Source: Sporosarcina sp. ANT_H38 (GTDB lineage Bacteria; Bacillota; Bacilli; Bacillales_A; Planococcaceae). Taken from it: a stretch of DNA of 64,000 nt. Shown piece by piece: positions 37,521 to 45,934 of this stretch. Location of the stretch: NCBI RefSeq assembly GCF_008369195.1, contig NZ_VOBC01000001.1:2480001-2544000 (forward strand), given 5' to 3'. A model generated the notes under the pieces. That model saw only the letters and a program-made list of their open reading frames with translations. It ran no database searches and was not told the DNA's origin. Position 1 is the stretch's first letter. The number at the start of each line of letters is the position of its first letter. The position numbers were made by a program, and so were the translations under genes.

Positions 37521-39173
37521 TCATTTTAGTTTTTCATACCCTGGCAGTGTCAAAAACTCAACGAAGTCATCTTGTAATGTTAATGATGAAAACAGTTCTG
37601 CAGCTTCCTCATACTTTCCATCGTGGAAAGCATGATCACCAACAGTCTGTTTAATTAAGCCAAGTTCCTCTTGCAATACGTCTGTAACCAATACTCCGGT
37701 AATATCCAGCCCACTCGTAAGTTGACCTTGCGGATGACGAATCCATTGCCATACTTGTGATCTTGAAATTTCCGCTGTCGCCGCGTCTTCCATCAAATTA
37801 TTAATAGGAGCGGCTCCGTTTCCTCTGAGCCAAGAAGCGATATACTGAACGCCCACACTACAATTCATTCGCAGTCCTTGTTCCGTAATCGTTCCTTCAG
37901 GGACTTCAAGCAAGTCTGCAGATGTAACTTTCACATCTTCTCGCTTCCGGTCCATCTGGTTCGGTGTCGGCATATGTTCGTTAAACTGCGCCATCGCAAC
38001 TGCAACAAGCCCCGGATGTGCCACCCATGTTCCATCATGTCCGTCAGTCGCTTCACGGTGCTTATCTTCGCTCACTTTAGCAAACGCCGCTGCATTTGCT
38101 TCCGGATCATTTTTAATCGGAATTTGTGCTGCCATCCCACCGACTGCCGGTGCGTTGCGCTTATGGCACGTTTTAATACAAAGCAATGTATAAGCCCGCA
38201 TGAATGGCGACGTCATCGTCACTTGGCCACGATCTGGCAAAATAACATCCGGTTGATTGCGTAGTCGTTTGATATAGCTGAAAATGTAATCCCAACGACC
38301 GCAGTTAAGTCCTGCTGAATGATCACGTAGCTCGTAGAGAATTTCGTCCATTTCGAATGCTGCTGCAATTGTTTCGATTAACACCGTCGCTCGAACTGTG
38401 CCACCCTGAATTCCTAGTTGCTGCTGTGCAAAGACAAACACATCATTCCAAAGTCTAGCTTCCAAATGACTTTCGAGCTTCGGCAAATAAAAGTAAGGTC
38501 CAGATCCTCTTTCGATTAATTCCTTAGCGTTATGGAAGAAGTAAAGTCCAAAGTCGAAGAAACTTCCTGCAATCGGTTCGCCGTCAATTGCAATGTTCTT
38601 TTCTACTAAATGCAATCCACGCGGCCGTATCATTAACACAGCGATATCATCGTTCAACTTGTATGTCTTGCCATTGGAATGCTGTTCAAACTCAATTGTT
38701 CGTCGAACGGCTTCTTTCATATTGAGCTGGCCTTCCAACATATTTACCCATGTTGGTGATGTCGCATCTTCAAAGCAAGCCATAAATGTTTTTGCACCTG
38801 AATTCAATGCGTTAATAACCATTTTCCGGCCGACGGGACCTGTAATTTCTACACGTCTGTCCTGGAGATCATGCGGGAGGGGAGCAATCGTCCAATCTCC
38901 ATCCCGAATATGCTTTGTTTCGGCTAAGAAATCCAGTTGTATGCCACCGTCGATATCGCTTTGACGTTGTTGCCGGTTAGCTAAAAGTTCTTTCCGTCTC
39001 CCGTCAAAATGATCATGAAGAGATTGTAGAAATGCTAATGCTTCCGGTGTTAAAATCTCTTCACTTTCAGCAGTCAGTTCGCCTAAAACTTCTATACTAT
39101 GGGATGTCGCTTGTTTCGTAGACAGATGGATCACCCTCCCTAATTGTTGTTGCTGTCCAGTTACTGACACCAT
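37521..39173 (-). CDS. aceB: malate synthase A
   Basis: The second enzyme of the glyoxylate bypass condenses glyoxylate with acetyl-CoA to malate. Signatures are [65 protein letters not shown] and [17 protein letters not shown]. Length of about 535-550 fits the A isoform. The start is uncertain: the ATG at 39173 lies in a short GTGTCAGTAACTG repeat with GAAGGG upstream, whereas AGGGAGG occurs further in (around 39132-39139) with only a CTG or GTG in reach. It follows aceA by about 40 bp, so the two are likely one operon. Confidence 0.95.
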   Translation of the reverse strand: MVSVTGQQQQLGRVIHLSTKQATSHSIEVLGELTAESEEILTPEALAFLQSLHDHFDGRRKELLANRQQRQSDIDGGIQLDFLAETKHIRDGDWTIAPLPHDLQDRRVEITGPVGRKMVINALNSGAKTFMACFEDATSPTWVNMLEGQLNMKEAVRRTIEFEQHSNGKTYKLNDDIAVLMIRPRGLHLVEKNIAIDGEPIAGSFFDFGLYFFHNAKELIERGSGPYFYLPKLESHLEARLWNDVFVFAQQQLGIQGGTVRATVLIETIAAAFEMDEILYELRDHSAGLNCGRWDYIFSYIKRLRNQPDVILPDRGQVTMTSPFMRAYTLLCIKTCHKRNAPAVGGMAAQIPIKNDPEANAAAFAKVSEDKHREATDGHDGTWVAHPGLVAVAMAQFNEHMPTPNQMDRKREDVKVTSADLLEVPEGTITEQGLRMNCSVGVQYIASWLRGNGAAPINNLMEDAATAEISRSQVWQWIRHPQGQLTSGLDITGVLVTDVLQEELGLIKQTVGDHAFHDGKYEEAAELFSSLTLQDDFVEFLTLPGYEKLK

Positions 39174-39210
39174 TCATGCCCTTCGAATTGAGGCAGTAAC
39201 TGACATCGAA
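39160..39210. repeat. short GTCAGTAACTGAC repeat pair between aceA and aceB
   Basis: CCAGTTACTGACACC and GGCAGTAACTGACAT lie 19 nt apart; each is itself nearly palindromic. The same motif occurs at 17567-17582, 17793-17808 and, as a perfect palindrome, at 61026-61044. Confidence 0.6.
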
Positions 39211-39213
39211 CCA

Positions 39214-40494
39214 TCATACAAATTGTGCAGTTTCTGTTGAGCCTTTCATCGCTGTTGTAGAAGATGTACCGCCAGAAATGATCTGAGACACTTCATCAAA
39301 GTAACCTGTTCCAACTTCACGTTGGTGTCTAGTCGCTGTGTACCCTTTGTCTTCATTGGCAAATTCAGCCTGTTGCAGTTTTGAATATGCCGCCATGCCA
39401 TTATCTTTGTAGTCATGCGCAAGATTGAACATGCTGTGGTTCAACGAATGGAATCCTGCAAGTGTAACGAACTGGAATTTGTAGCCCATTTCACCAAGTT
39501 CCACCTGGTATTTGGCGATTGTCGCTTCGTCCAAGTTCGCTTCCCAGTTGAATGAAGGTGAACAGTTGTAAGCAAGCATTTTTCCAGGGAATTTCGCATG
39601 GATTGCATCCGCAAACTGTTGTGCCTCTTCAAGTGATGGATGCGATGTTTCACACCAGACAAGATCTGCGTAAGGCGCATAAGCCAATCCGCGTGCAATC
39701 GCTTGGTCAATACCAGGTTTTGACCGGTAGAAACCTTCAGGTGTACGTTCCCCAGTAAGGAATTCAGTATCTACTGGATCGATGTCGCTAGTGACCATAT
39801 CTGCTGCATCTGCATCTGTACGCGAGATAAGAACAGTTGGTACGCCGAGAACGTCAGCCGCAAGTCTTGCAGCAACTAAGTTACGGATTGCATTTTGTGT
39901 CGGTAGCAATACTTTACCGCCCAAGTGTCCACATTTCTTTTCCGATGCAAGTTGGTCTTCAAGGTGAACGCCTGCTGCTCCAGCCTCAATCATGCCTTTC
40001 ATTAATTCAAATACGTTAAGTGGTCCGCCGAAACCTGCTTCAGCGTCCGCTATAATTGGTGCGAACCAGTCAAAACCGTCTGCACGCCCTTCTGAATGGT
40101 CGATTTGGTCAGCCCGTTGAAGTGCTTGGTTGATGCGTTTGACAACAGAAGGAACACTATTTGCTGGATATAAACTTTGGTCAGGATACATTTGTCCTGA
40201 TAGATTTGCATCCGCCGCCACTTGCCAGCCACTTAGATAGATTGCTTGAAGTCCTGCTTTTACTTGTTGAACAGCCTGATTGCCTGTTAGAGCACCAAGG
40301 GCATTGATGAAATCCTCTTCATGCAATGAACTCCATAAGCGAGTTGCACCTTTTGTTGCCAGTGTTTGTTCAATCAAAACGGAGCCACGAAGCTTTACAA
40401 CATCTTCTGCAGTGTAAGGACGTTCAATCCCTTTCCATCTGCTATCCTCAGCCCAACTTTTCTCCAATTGTTCAATCTGTTTTTGTCTAGTCAT
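39214..40494 (-). CDS. aceA: isocitrate lyase
   Basis: The first enzyme of the glyoxylate bypass cleaves isocitrate to glyoxylate and succinate. The catalytic signature [14 protein letters not shown] is intact. Also seen are [28 protein letters not shown] and [15 protein letters not shown]. Length of 426 residues is typical of the Bacillales enzyme. GGAAGGTG lies about 10 nt before the ATG. It is first in the aceA-aceB unit, divergent from a LytTR regulator, and a cre-like site lies in the gap, so carbon catabolite repression is plausible. Confidence 0.96.
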   Translation of the reverse strand: MTRQKQIEQLEKSWAEDSRWKGIERPYTAEDVVKLRGSVLIEQTLATKGATRLWSSLHEEDFINALGALTGNQAVQQVKAGLQAIYLSGWQVAADANLSGQMYPDQSLYPANSVPSVVKRINQALQRADQIDHSEGRADGFDWFAPIIADAEAGFGGPLNVFELMKGMIEAGAAGVHLEDQLASEKKCGHLGGKVLLPTQNAIRNLVAARLAADVLGVPTVLISRTDADAADMVTSDIDPVDTEFLTGERTPEGFYRSKPGIDQAIARGLAYAPYADLVWCETSHPSLEEAQQFADAIHAKFPGKMLAYNCSPSFNWEANLDEATIAKYQVELGEMGYKFQFVTLAGFHSLNHSMFNLAHDYKDNGMAAYSKLQQAEFANEDKGYTATRHQREVGTGYFDEVSQIISGGTSSTTAMKGSTETAQFV

Positions 40495-40648
40495 ATCAAC
40501 TTCACACCTTCCAATTTTTATAACGAACAGCTAATTATGAAATTAATTCTTTTGTACTGTTTCATAACAGCTAAAGTTGTTATACAGTAATATATAACAG
40601 AGGACTCTGGGTTGTCTGTACTTTCTGACAAAAGGTTATTATTTTGGG

Positions 40649-40664
40649 ATGAAAGCGATTTAAA
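40649..40664. promoter_or_regulatory. candidate CcpA (cre) site
   Basis: ATGAAAGCGATTTAAA matches the cre consensus WTGNAANCGNWNNCW except for A instead of C near the right end. It lies in the divergent region between aceA and the LytTR gene. Confidence 0.35.
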
Positions 40665-40720
40665 GATGACGAAATAGTTTGCTAGTAACATTTTCATAGA
40701 AAACAAAGGGGGAAACAGAC

Positions 40721-41392
40721 ATGATGAAGGCGAATGTGGGGATTGCGAAAGAACTGTTACAACAATATGCTGCTATATTGGACGACTGGATACCAAAGGA
40801 TGCTGCTGTTGCGATTGCAGTTGGCGATCGCTACATTTATTACGTGGAAGGCATTCATCAGATCGAATTAAAAGAAGGGCAACCCGTTATGTCCGGTAGT
40901 ATTGCCGATAAAGTAATTAGCGAGCGACTTAAAGTTGATAAAATCATGGATAACACATTGTTCGGAGCCTCGTATTATGGAATCGGCTATCCAATTGACC
41001 TCCAGGGCCAGCCCGGTGCACTAATCGTTATCTTGCCGCCGAATTATCATGTACTGAAACACGAACCATTTCGCTTCCTTACTGGCAAGCAAGAAGAAGA
41101 ATGGAGTCCTATTCCAATCGAAGAGATTGCCTATATCGAAAGCTTACAAAAGAAAACCTGGTTTTATGTTGATGGTGAACAGTTCTGTACCAGTCATACG
41201 CTGAAAGATTTGCAACTGCGGCTACCGAAGACATTTCTACGCATCCACCGTTCATACATTGTCAATATTTTAGCCATCGAGCGCATTTCTAGGGATATTA
41301 CTTCAAATCTTTTGCTCACATTAAGAGATGGTACAGAGTTGCCTGTTAGCCAGACATATATGGCTGATGTTAAGAAGGCACTTGGGTTTTAG
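40721..41392 (+). CDS. LytTR-domain one-component regulator with an N-terminal sensor-like domain
   Basis: The C-terminal half (about residues 125-220) is a LytTR DNA-binding domain: IPIEEIAYIESLQKKTWFYV, LRLPKTFLRIHRSYIVN, LRDGTELPVSQTYMADVKK. The N-terminal half is not a response-regulator receiver and lacks the phospho-acceptor Asp pocket. The stretch YYGIGYPIDLQGQPGALIVI resembles the core of small-ligand sensor domains. There is no membrane segment. AAAGGGGG lies 8 nt before the first of two ATGs. Divergence from aceA suggests it controls the glyoxylate bypass, possibly sensing a carboxylate; that is inference. Confidence 0.8.
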   Translation: MMKANVGIAKELLQQYAAILDDWIPKDAAVAIAVGDRYIYYVEGIHQIELKEGQPVMSGSIADKVISERLKVDKIMDNTLFGASYYGIGYPIDLQGQPGALIVILPPNYHVLKHEPFRFLTGKQEEEWSPIPIEEIAYIESLQKKTWFYVDGEQFCTSHTLKDLQLRLPKTFLRIHRSYIVNILAIERISRDITSNLLLTLRDGTELPVSQTYMADVKKALGF

Positions 41393-41404
41393 GATTTTTT
41401 CGGG

Positions 41405-41710
41405 TGGTATGATCGTTTGGTGGGCGGATATGATTGCTGTGCTGGAGTATATAATCAGTCTGCGGATGGATATGATTGGTCCGCTGGGATATACGATCGG
41501 TCTGCGGATGGATATGATTGGTCCGCCGGGGTATAGGATCGGTTTGCAGCGTTATATGATTGGTCCCCTGGGGTATATGATCGGGGTGCAGCGTGATATG
41601 ATTGGTGCCCTGGGATATATGATCGGGTGCAGCGTGATAGGATTGGTCCGCTTGGGTATATGATCGCTCTGCGTGTGGATATGATTAATTCACTGAGTTA
41701 TATGATCGCT
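41405..41710 (+). repeat. 21-bp tandem repeat array 3 (15 units, 42-bp higher-order pattern)
   Basis: Cores (TATGAT or close variants) start at 41408, 41429, 41450, 41471, 41492, 41513, 41534, 41555, 41576, 41597, 41618, 41638, 41659, 41680 and 41701, spaced 21 bp except one 20. Units alternate between GGATATGATTGGTCCGCTGG and GATATACGATCGGTCTGCGG types. It fills the space between the LytTR gene and the convergent pyruvyl transferase terminator. Confidence 0.9.
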
Positions 41711-41726
41711 CCACACCACAAAACAC

Positions 41727-41769
41727 AAAAAAAGCCACAAAAGTAGCATTCACTTTTGTGGCTTTTTTT
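41727..41769. terminator. bidirectional terminator between LytTR and pyruvyl transferase genes
   Basis: AGCCACAAAAGT / ACTTTTGTGGCT is a perfect 12-bp stem with a 7-nt loop, flanked by A7 and T7 so it works on both strands. Confidence 0.9.
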
Positions 41770-41776
41770 GTGTTAT

Positions 41777-42922
41777 TCACTTTTTCTTTATTGCTGCTAC
41801 AAACTGTTCTGTCCCTTTCATCGATTCATCGTACAAGTCCTGGGACAGTTTTTTTGTATCTTCGACCGTTGCGGGCCAGTTTTCTTTCATAGCATTGAAT
41901 GCATCCAAGAACAATGTTTGCTGTTTATTGATGTTCCCAATTGGAAAAGCATACTTTTCCAAGTGAGCGAGTTTCATGAAGTCATTCACTTTATGGTGAT
42001 AGGAAATTGCCATGACGGGTGTCTCTGTGCAAGTTGCCAAAATTAATGAATGGAGCCTCGTACCGATAATGATATCTTGCTGTGCTGTCACATCCAATAT
42101 CATATTTGGCAGAAGATTATCATCGATGATTGTCGTCTTGTCTTTATGTGTCATTTTTGCCTGGATATCTTTTGTGACATCTGCATCTTGCGGGAACTTT
42201 GTAGCAAAAAATGTCAGTTCCACATTGTGCTGCGCTGCAAGACTGTCCAGGTTTTTCGCCATACCTTCTACATAATCATTATAAATTGTGGGATTACCTT
42301 CCGGCCAATAACCTGCATTGTAATAAGGGACAGCGGTAATACCAATTTTTGTTGGCACAGCCGATTTTTCCACACCCGTTTGACGTAAGGAAAACGCCGG
42401 ATCACCGATAGTCAAAACTCGTTCTTTCACACCGATTGATTTCAACAGTTCAGCAGATTCAGGGTCACGTACCGAAATACTATCTGCATGTTTAGCCATA
42501 TAGCGGATGAACCATTTTCCTAAACCACTGCTTAATGGACCGGCACCACATCCGTAAACAACATAAGGTGTATTCGAGTTTTTAGCCATCATTGCGTATG
42601 ATCCAAATAACGGCGCTTCTCTTTTATATAAATCCATTAAGATTCCGCCGCCACCTATAACAAGAAGATCAAACGTTTTAACGATTTTTTTATTATTTTG
42701 ATACGTTGCGAAAAATGTCTTTACTGCATTGCCTTTTTTATAATACAGTGGAAAACTCGTTACGCTATATCGTTCTGCTGTTTGTTTAGGATTATTACTA
42801 AATACAGTTAGATCATTGCTGCTTATCTTGAACGTTGACGTCAACTGTTTAATAATGCTAAGTAAAATTGCCTCGTCCCCGTTATTATCATTTCCATAAT
42901 TACCCACAACACCAATTTTCAT
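41777..42922 (-). CDS. polysaccharide pyruvyl transferase family protein (CsaB-like)
   Basis: Family members transfer pyruvate from phosphoenolpyruvate to a sugar of a cell-surface polymer. The N-terminal GVVGNYGNDNNGDEAILLS and the C-terminal GTRLHSLILATCTETPVMAI and SYHHKVNDFM are typical. CsaB pyruvylates the secondary wall polymer that SLH domains recognise, and six SLH proteins are encoded in this window, which makes that role attractive but not proven. ATG at 42922 is preferred (GAAGGAA about 8 nt upstream) over an in-frame start at 42958. Confidence 0.85.
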   Translation of the reverse strand: MKIGVVGNYGNDNNGDEAILLSIIKQLTSTFKISSNDLTVFSNNPKQTAERYSVTSFPLYYKKGNAVKTFFATYQNNKKIVKTFDLLVIGGGGILMDLYKREAPLFGSYAMMAKNSNTPYVVYGCGAGPLSSGLGKWFIRYMAKHADSISVRDPESAELLKSIGVKERVLTIGDPAFSLRQTGVEKSAVPTKIGITAVPYYNAGYWPEGNPTIYNDYVEGMAKNLDSLAAQHNVELTFFATKFPQDADVTKDIQAKMTHKDKTTIIDDNLLPNMILDVTAQQDIIIGTRLHSLILATCTETPVMAISYHHKVNDFMKLAHLEKYAFPIGNINKQQTLFLDAFNAMKENWPATVEDTKKLSQDLYDESMKGTEQFVAAIKKK

Positions 42923-42980
42923 TTGACAACTTCCTTCACTACATGATTGTTCCATCATAACATAACTGTGCTATTTCATG

Positions 42981-43029
42981 AAAATGGAACCCATTGGCCA
43001 GCGGTAAGTTGGTCAATGGGTTCCATTTT
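42981..43029 (-). terminator. long hairpin downstream of the SLH phosphodiester glycosidase gene
   Basis: AAAATGGAACCCATTG pairs with CAATGGGTTCCATTTT and the stem extends to 21 bp, with a 9-nt loop. The T-run on the minus strand is only TTTT. It separates the SLH gene from the pyruvyl transferase gene. Confidence 0.65.
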
Positions 43030-43090
43030 AAAAAGATAAGAATGTATACGTTTTTTAATTTGAGTTAGTGCCTAGACTCTAACGCTTTTC

Positions 43091-45397
43091 TTACTTATTA
43101 ATACTGCGGTATAGGAATGCACTGAATTGAGCACGGTTCACAGGTTTATTTGGCTCAAAATTGCCTTTTTCATTTCCTGTTGTGATTCCATTTTTCGCTA
43201 AAATATGAACTTGTTCATACGCCCAGTGGCTTGTAGGAACGTCTTTAAATTTCTTCGTTGACTCGCCTGATAGCTTGTACGCTTTCACAAGAATTGCCGC
43301 CATTTGTGCGCGCGTTAGCTGGCCAGCAGGATCGAATGTTCCATCCCCTTTACCACCTACGAGATTCGCGCTTGCAATAGCATTAACTTCATTGAAATAA
43401 CGATGTGTTTTAGGTACATCTTTAAACTTTTGTGTACTAACAATAGATGTATCCAAGTCAAACACTCGACTCAAAATGACAGCCGCATGCTCACGTGACA
43501 ATGTATTTCCAGGGTTGAATTTACCGTCTAAGTCCCCTTTTATATAACCAAGGTCTTTCAAGAAACTTATTTCTGTATAGTATGCGTAAGTAGAAGGGAT
43601 ATCAGTAAACGCAGGCGTATCGTCAGACAAAACAATAGGAATGCTTGTCGTTTTCGATCCGAGTGTCACGTTCACTGAGCCTTTTCCTGCCTTATTAACA
43701 GCTTTAAAGCTTCCTGCTGATGTAATCGTTCCAATATCACCCGTAACACTCCATTTCAACTGTTCTGGTGAATAAAGGATTGGTTTTCCCTGTGCATCCG
43801 TTGCATTCGCTTTATAAGTTACAGTTGCACCTGGTTTCACTTTCGTTGAAGAAGGTACGATCGTTAACTTTGCAGGTGCATCGACAACAGTTACAGGGAA
43901 TGAGTGCTTCGCATTGCCATATTGTACGGAAACCCGGTCTTCCCCTGCCTTCACTGCATTATATGACAATCCCGAACCTGTAACACTACCTTTTTCTGAA
44001 GTCAGTGTTAGTTGGCTATTATCTACTTTAAGTGGATTATAATAGGCATCCAGGACATGATTCACTATTAATGAAGCTTTTGAACCTACAAGCATTGTGC
44101 CAACTTGACTACGCGAAACGCTAATATGAGCTGGCTCGCTAACAGGTCCTGTGCTGATCGCCTCAATGATTGCTGACACTTTTCGTTCAGCACTTGTGGG
44201 TCTGTTTGCTAACACCACCGTATTGCTGCCATGATTCCTGACACCCATTGCAGTCGAACCACCGCCATCAAAATTAATTGCTCGGTCATAGCCCTGTGCA
44301 GCTAAGTAACTTGCAAATTGCTTGAGCGTCATCCCCTTACTATATCCTTTACGGTTGTCCACCGTTACCAGATCTACACGTTTTTTATCTTTGCTGATCG
44401 CGATAGCTGTGCGTGCCGTCGGAGAACTTGCCCGCCAATTGGTTGTATCCATCGTGATGTGTGGCTTACCGTCTTTCAATAGCATTGGACCGCTTGCCAA
44501 CATAAACTCGGAATTCATCCACTTATCATCGATTGATAATGAAAGAGATACATCATCTCCAACTTTCATGTTTTTGAACCTTTCCAGATTCTTCGGACCA
44601 TGGACAGAGAGAACAAATCCTGTTTTTGGAATTTCCACATTCCCTTTTACCCCATAGCCACGTACTTTAACAACTTTTCCAGACAGTTGCTGCCCGTACT
44701 GTGTATTCGTAATCGCCTGTCCTGTGTCAACGACGATTTCGATTCCGAATTCATTGGAATTAGTATTTTCACTATTATGTTGTGGTGTAAAAATGATAGT
44801 TTCATCACTCTGACGTTCACGGTTTATACCAGTCATTTGAAAATCTAATCCGTTATAGCCCAGATTAATACCCATTTTGTAATAATCAATTTCAGCCAGC
44901 CCGTCTTTCGTCACACCAAAAGCAATCGGATTGCTTACATAATAGCTAGACGAGTCGGAAATAACGCCTCCGTTAACAATCTCGTTGCCTTTCGAAATCA
45001 AATACATCGGCAGGCCACTTTTCATATCAAAGAACGAAGCATTAACCGCGCCCACAACACGATTGCCATCGCTTGAATCTCGATTGGCAAGAGCTGTTGT
45101 TGTAGATGTTTTTGCGATTGGTGCTGGTAACCCAATACCTAACTTCGTATAAGGATCACCCAAATTAACTGATAGATGATTTATGTAGTTTGTTGTCAAA
45201 TTATTATATTGTGAATATGTCACACCTGATGACACAGGATAACTCTTCACCGGACTCTGATTGGCCGAGGCACTTGCTGGTACAGTCCAAAGAAGCGTGG
45301 CTGCTACTGCTGTCATTGCGACTTGTTTACTGAAATTTTTCAATGAATCTACTTTTCTAGTGATAAAACGACACTCTCCCTTCCTATTAATATACAT
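43091..45397 (-). CDS. SLH-anchored phosphodiester glycosidase-like (NAGPA domain) protein
   Basis: A signal peptide (hydrophobic stretch VAMTAVAATLLWTVPASASA) is followed by a large NAGPA-type domain (to about residue 400) with ASSPTARTAIAISKDKKRVD, KGMTLKQFASYLAAQGYDRA and INFDGGGSTAMGVR. Ig-like or linker sequence (about 410-590) precedes three C-terminal SLH motifs (about 595-768). NAGPA proteins remove sugars from phosphodiesters, so a wall polymer could be the target. The start is unsettled: ATG 45397 has no ribosome site, a strong AGGAAGGGAG lies inside at about 45376-45385, and an in-frame TTG at 45343 begins the signal peptide. Confidence 0.85.
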   Translation of the reverse strand: MYINRKGECRFITRKVDSLKNFSKQVAMTAVAATLLWTVPASASANQSPVKSYPVSSGVTYSQYNNLTTNYINHLSVNLGDPYTKLGIGLPAPIAKTSTTTALANRDSSDGNRVVGAVNASFFDMKSGLPMYLISKGNEIVNGGVISDSSSYYVSNPIAFGVTKDGLAEIDYYKMGINLGYNGLDFQMTGINRERQSDETIIFTPQHNSENTNSNEFGIEIVVDTGQAITNTQYGQQLSGKVVKVRGYGVKGNVEIPKTGFVLSVHGPKNLERFKNMKVGDDVSLSLSIDDKWMNSEFMLASGPMLLKDGKPHITMDTTNWRASSPTARTAIAISKDKKRVDLVTVDNRKGYSKGMTLKQFASYLAAQGYDRAINFDGGGSTAMGVRNHGSNTVVLANRPTSAERKVSAIIEAISTGPVSEPAHISVSRSQVGTMLVGSKASLIVNHVLDAYYNPLKVDNSQLTLTSEKGSVTGSGLSYNAVKAGEDRVSVQYGNAKHSFPVTVVDAPAKLTIVPSSTKVKPGATVTYKANATDAQGKPILYSPEQLKWSVTGDIGTITSAGSFKAVNKAGKGSVNVTLGSKTTSIPIVLSDDTPAFTDIPSTYAYYTEISFLKDLGYIKGDLDGKFNPGNTLSREHAAVILSRVFDLDTSIVSTQKFKDVPKTHRYFNEVNAIASANLVGGKGDGTFDPAGQLTRAQMAAILVKAYKLSGESTKKFKDVPTSHWAYEQVHILAKNGITTGNEKGNFEPNKPVNRAQFSAFLYRSINK

Positions 45398-45447
45398 TTT
45401 ACCAAAATAATTAGTAGATTACTATAATCCATAAGAAGGAAATAATG

Positions 45448-45550
45448 AAAAGGAGAAGCACCTGTTCAGCTCAAAAAAGCGCTGAAGGACCTAAATAAAT
45501 AAGCGTTATTTTCCTTTTCGGCAGGTCTGAAGCAACTCGAAGAGCTAGAC
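45448..45550. repeat. degenerate copy of a GAAAAGCGGAAGCGCC-type repeat
   Basis: Begins GAAAAGGAGAAGCACCTG and ends GAAGAGCTAGACAA, the same edges as the two copies that follow but with a diverged interior. No gene. Confidence 0.55.
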
Positions 45551-45555
45551 AATAA

Positions 45556-45674
45556 CGAAAAGCGGAAGCGCCGTTTAGACGTGACAGGCATAAGACGGAC
45601 CGACGAAGTGGCGTTCTTTGCCACGCAGTCGGGCTGGCTTATGACCCGAACGTCTGGCGCTTTGAGCTAGACAA
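45556..45674. repeat. GAAAAGCGGAAGCGCC-type palindromic repeat, copy A
   Basis: Runs from CGAAAAGCGGAAGCGCC to GGCGCTTTGAGCTAGACAA. Its arms are inverted (AAGCGCCGTTTAGACGTGA near AACGTCTGGCGCTTT; GGCATAAGAC near GGCTTATGACCC), so it folds. The interior has GTGGCGTTCTTTGCCACGC. Confidence 0.75.
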
Positions 45675-45677
45675 TTA

Positions 45678-45884
45678 CGAAAAGCGGAAGCGCCGTTTAG
45701 ACGTGACAGGCATAAGACGGATAAAGGAAGGCAGTCTAAATTCGCGACATCGTGTCGCAACAAGGAGGGATGAAGTTCAATCCCTCCCGACTGCATGACC
45801 TGCATCCTGCAGGCCTAAGTGGCGTTCTTTGCCACGCAGTCGGGCTGGCTTATGACCCGAACGTCTGGCGCCTGGAGCTAGACA
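45678..45884. repeat. GAAAAGCGGAAGCGCC-type repeat, copy B, carrying a nested insert
   Basis: Identical edges to copy A, but about 100 bp (45721-45815) replace a few bases of the interior. The insert holds its own palindromes: GCGACATCGTGTCGC, GGAGGGAT / ATCCCTCC (45764-45787) and CCTGCATCCTGCAGG. Similar modules occur in the element at 25220-25498. Confidence 0.75.
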
Positions 45885-45888
45885 CAAA

Positions 45889-45932
45889 AAAAACCGTTCA
45901 AGGCAGATTACTCTACCCTGAACAGCTTTTTT
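45889..45932 (-). terminator. terminator of the O-antigen-ligase-like gene
   Basis: An imperfect GCTGTTCAGGG / CCTTGAACGG stem on the minus strand is flanked by A7 and T8. Confidence 0.7.
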
Positions 45933-45934
45933 TG

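Noticed and set aside
41405..41710. CRISPR array
   Set aside because: Units are contiguous, without unique spacers between conserved repeats, and no cas gene is in the window.
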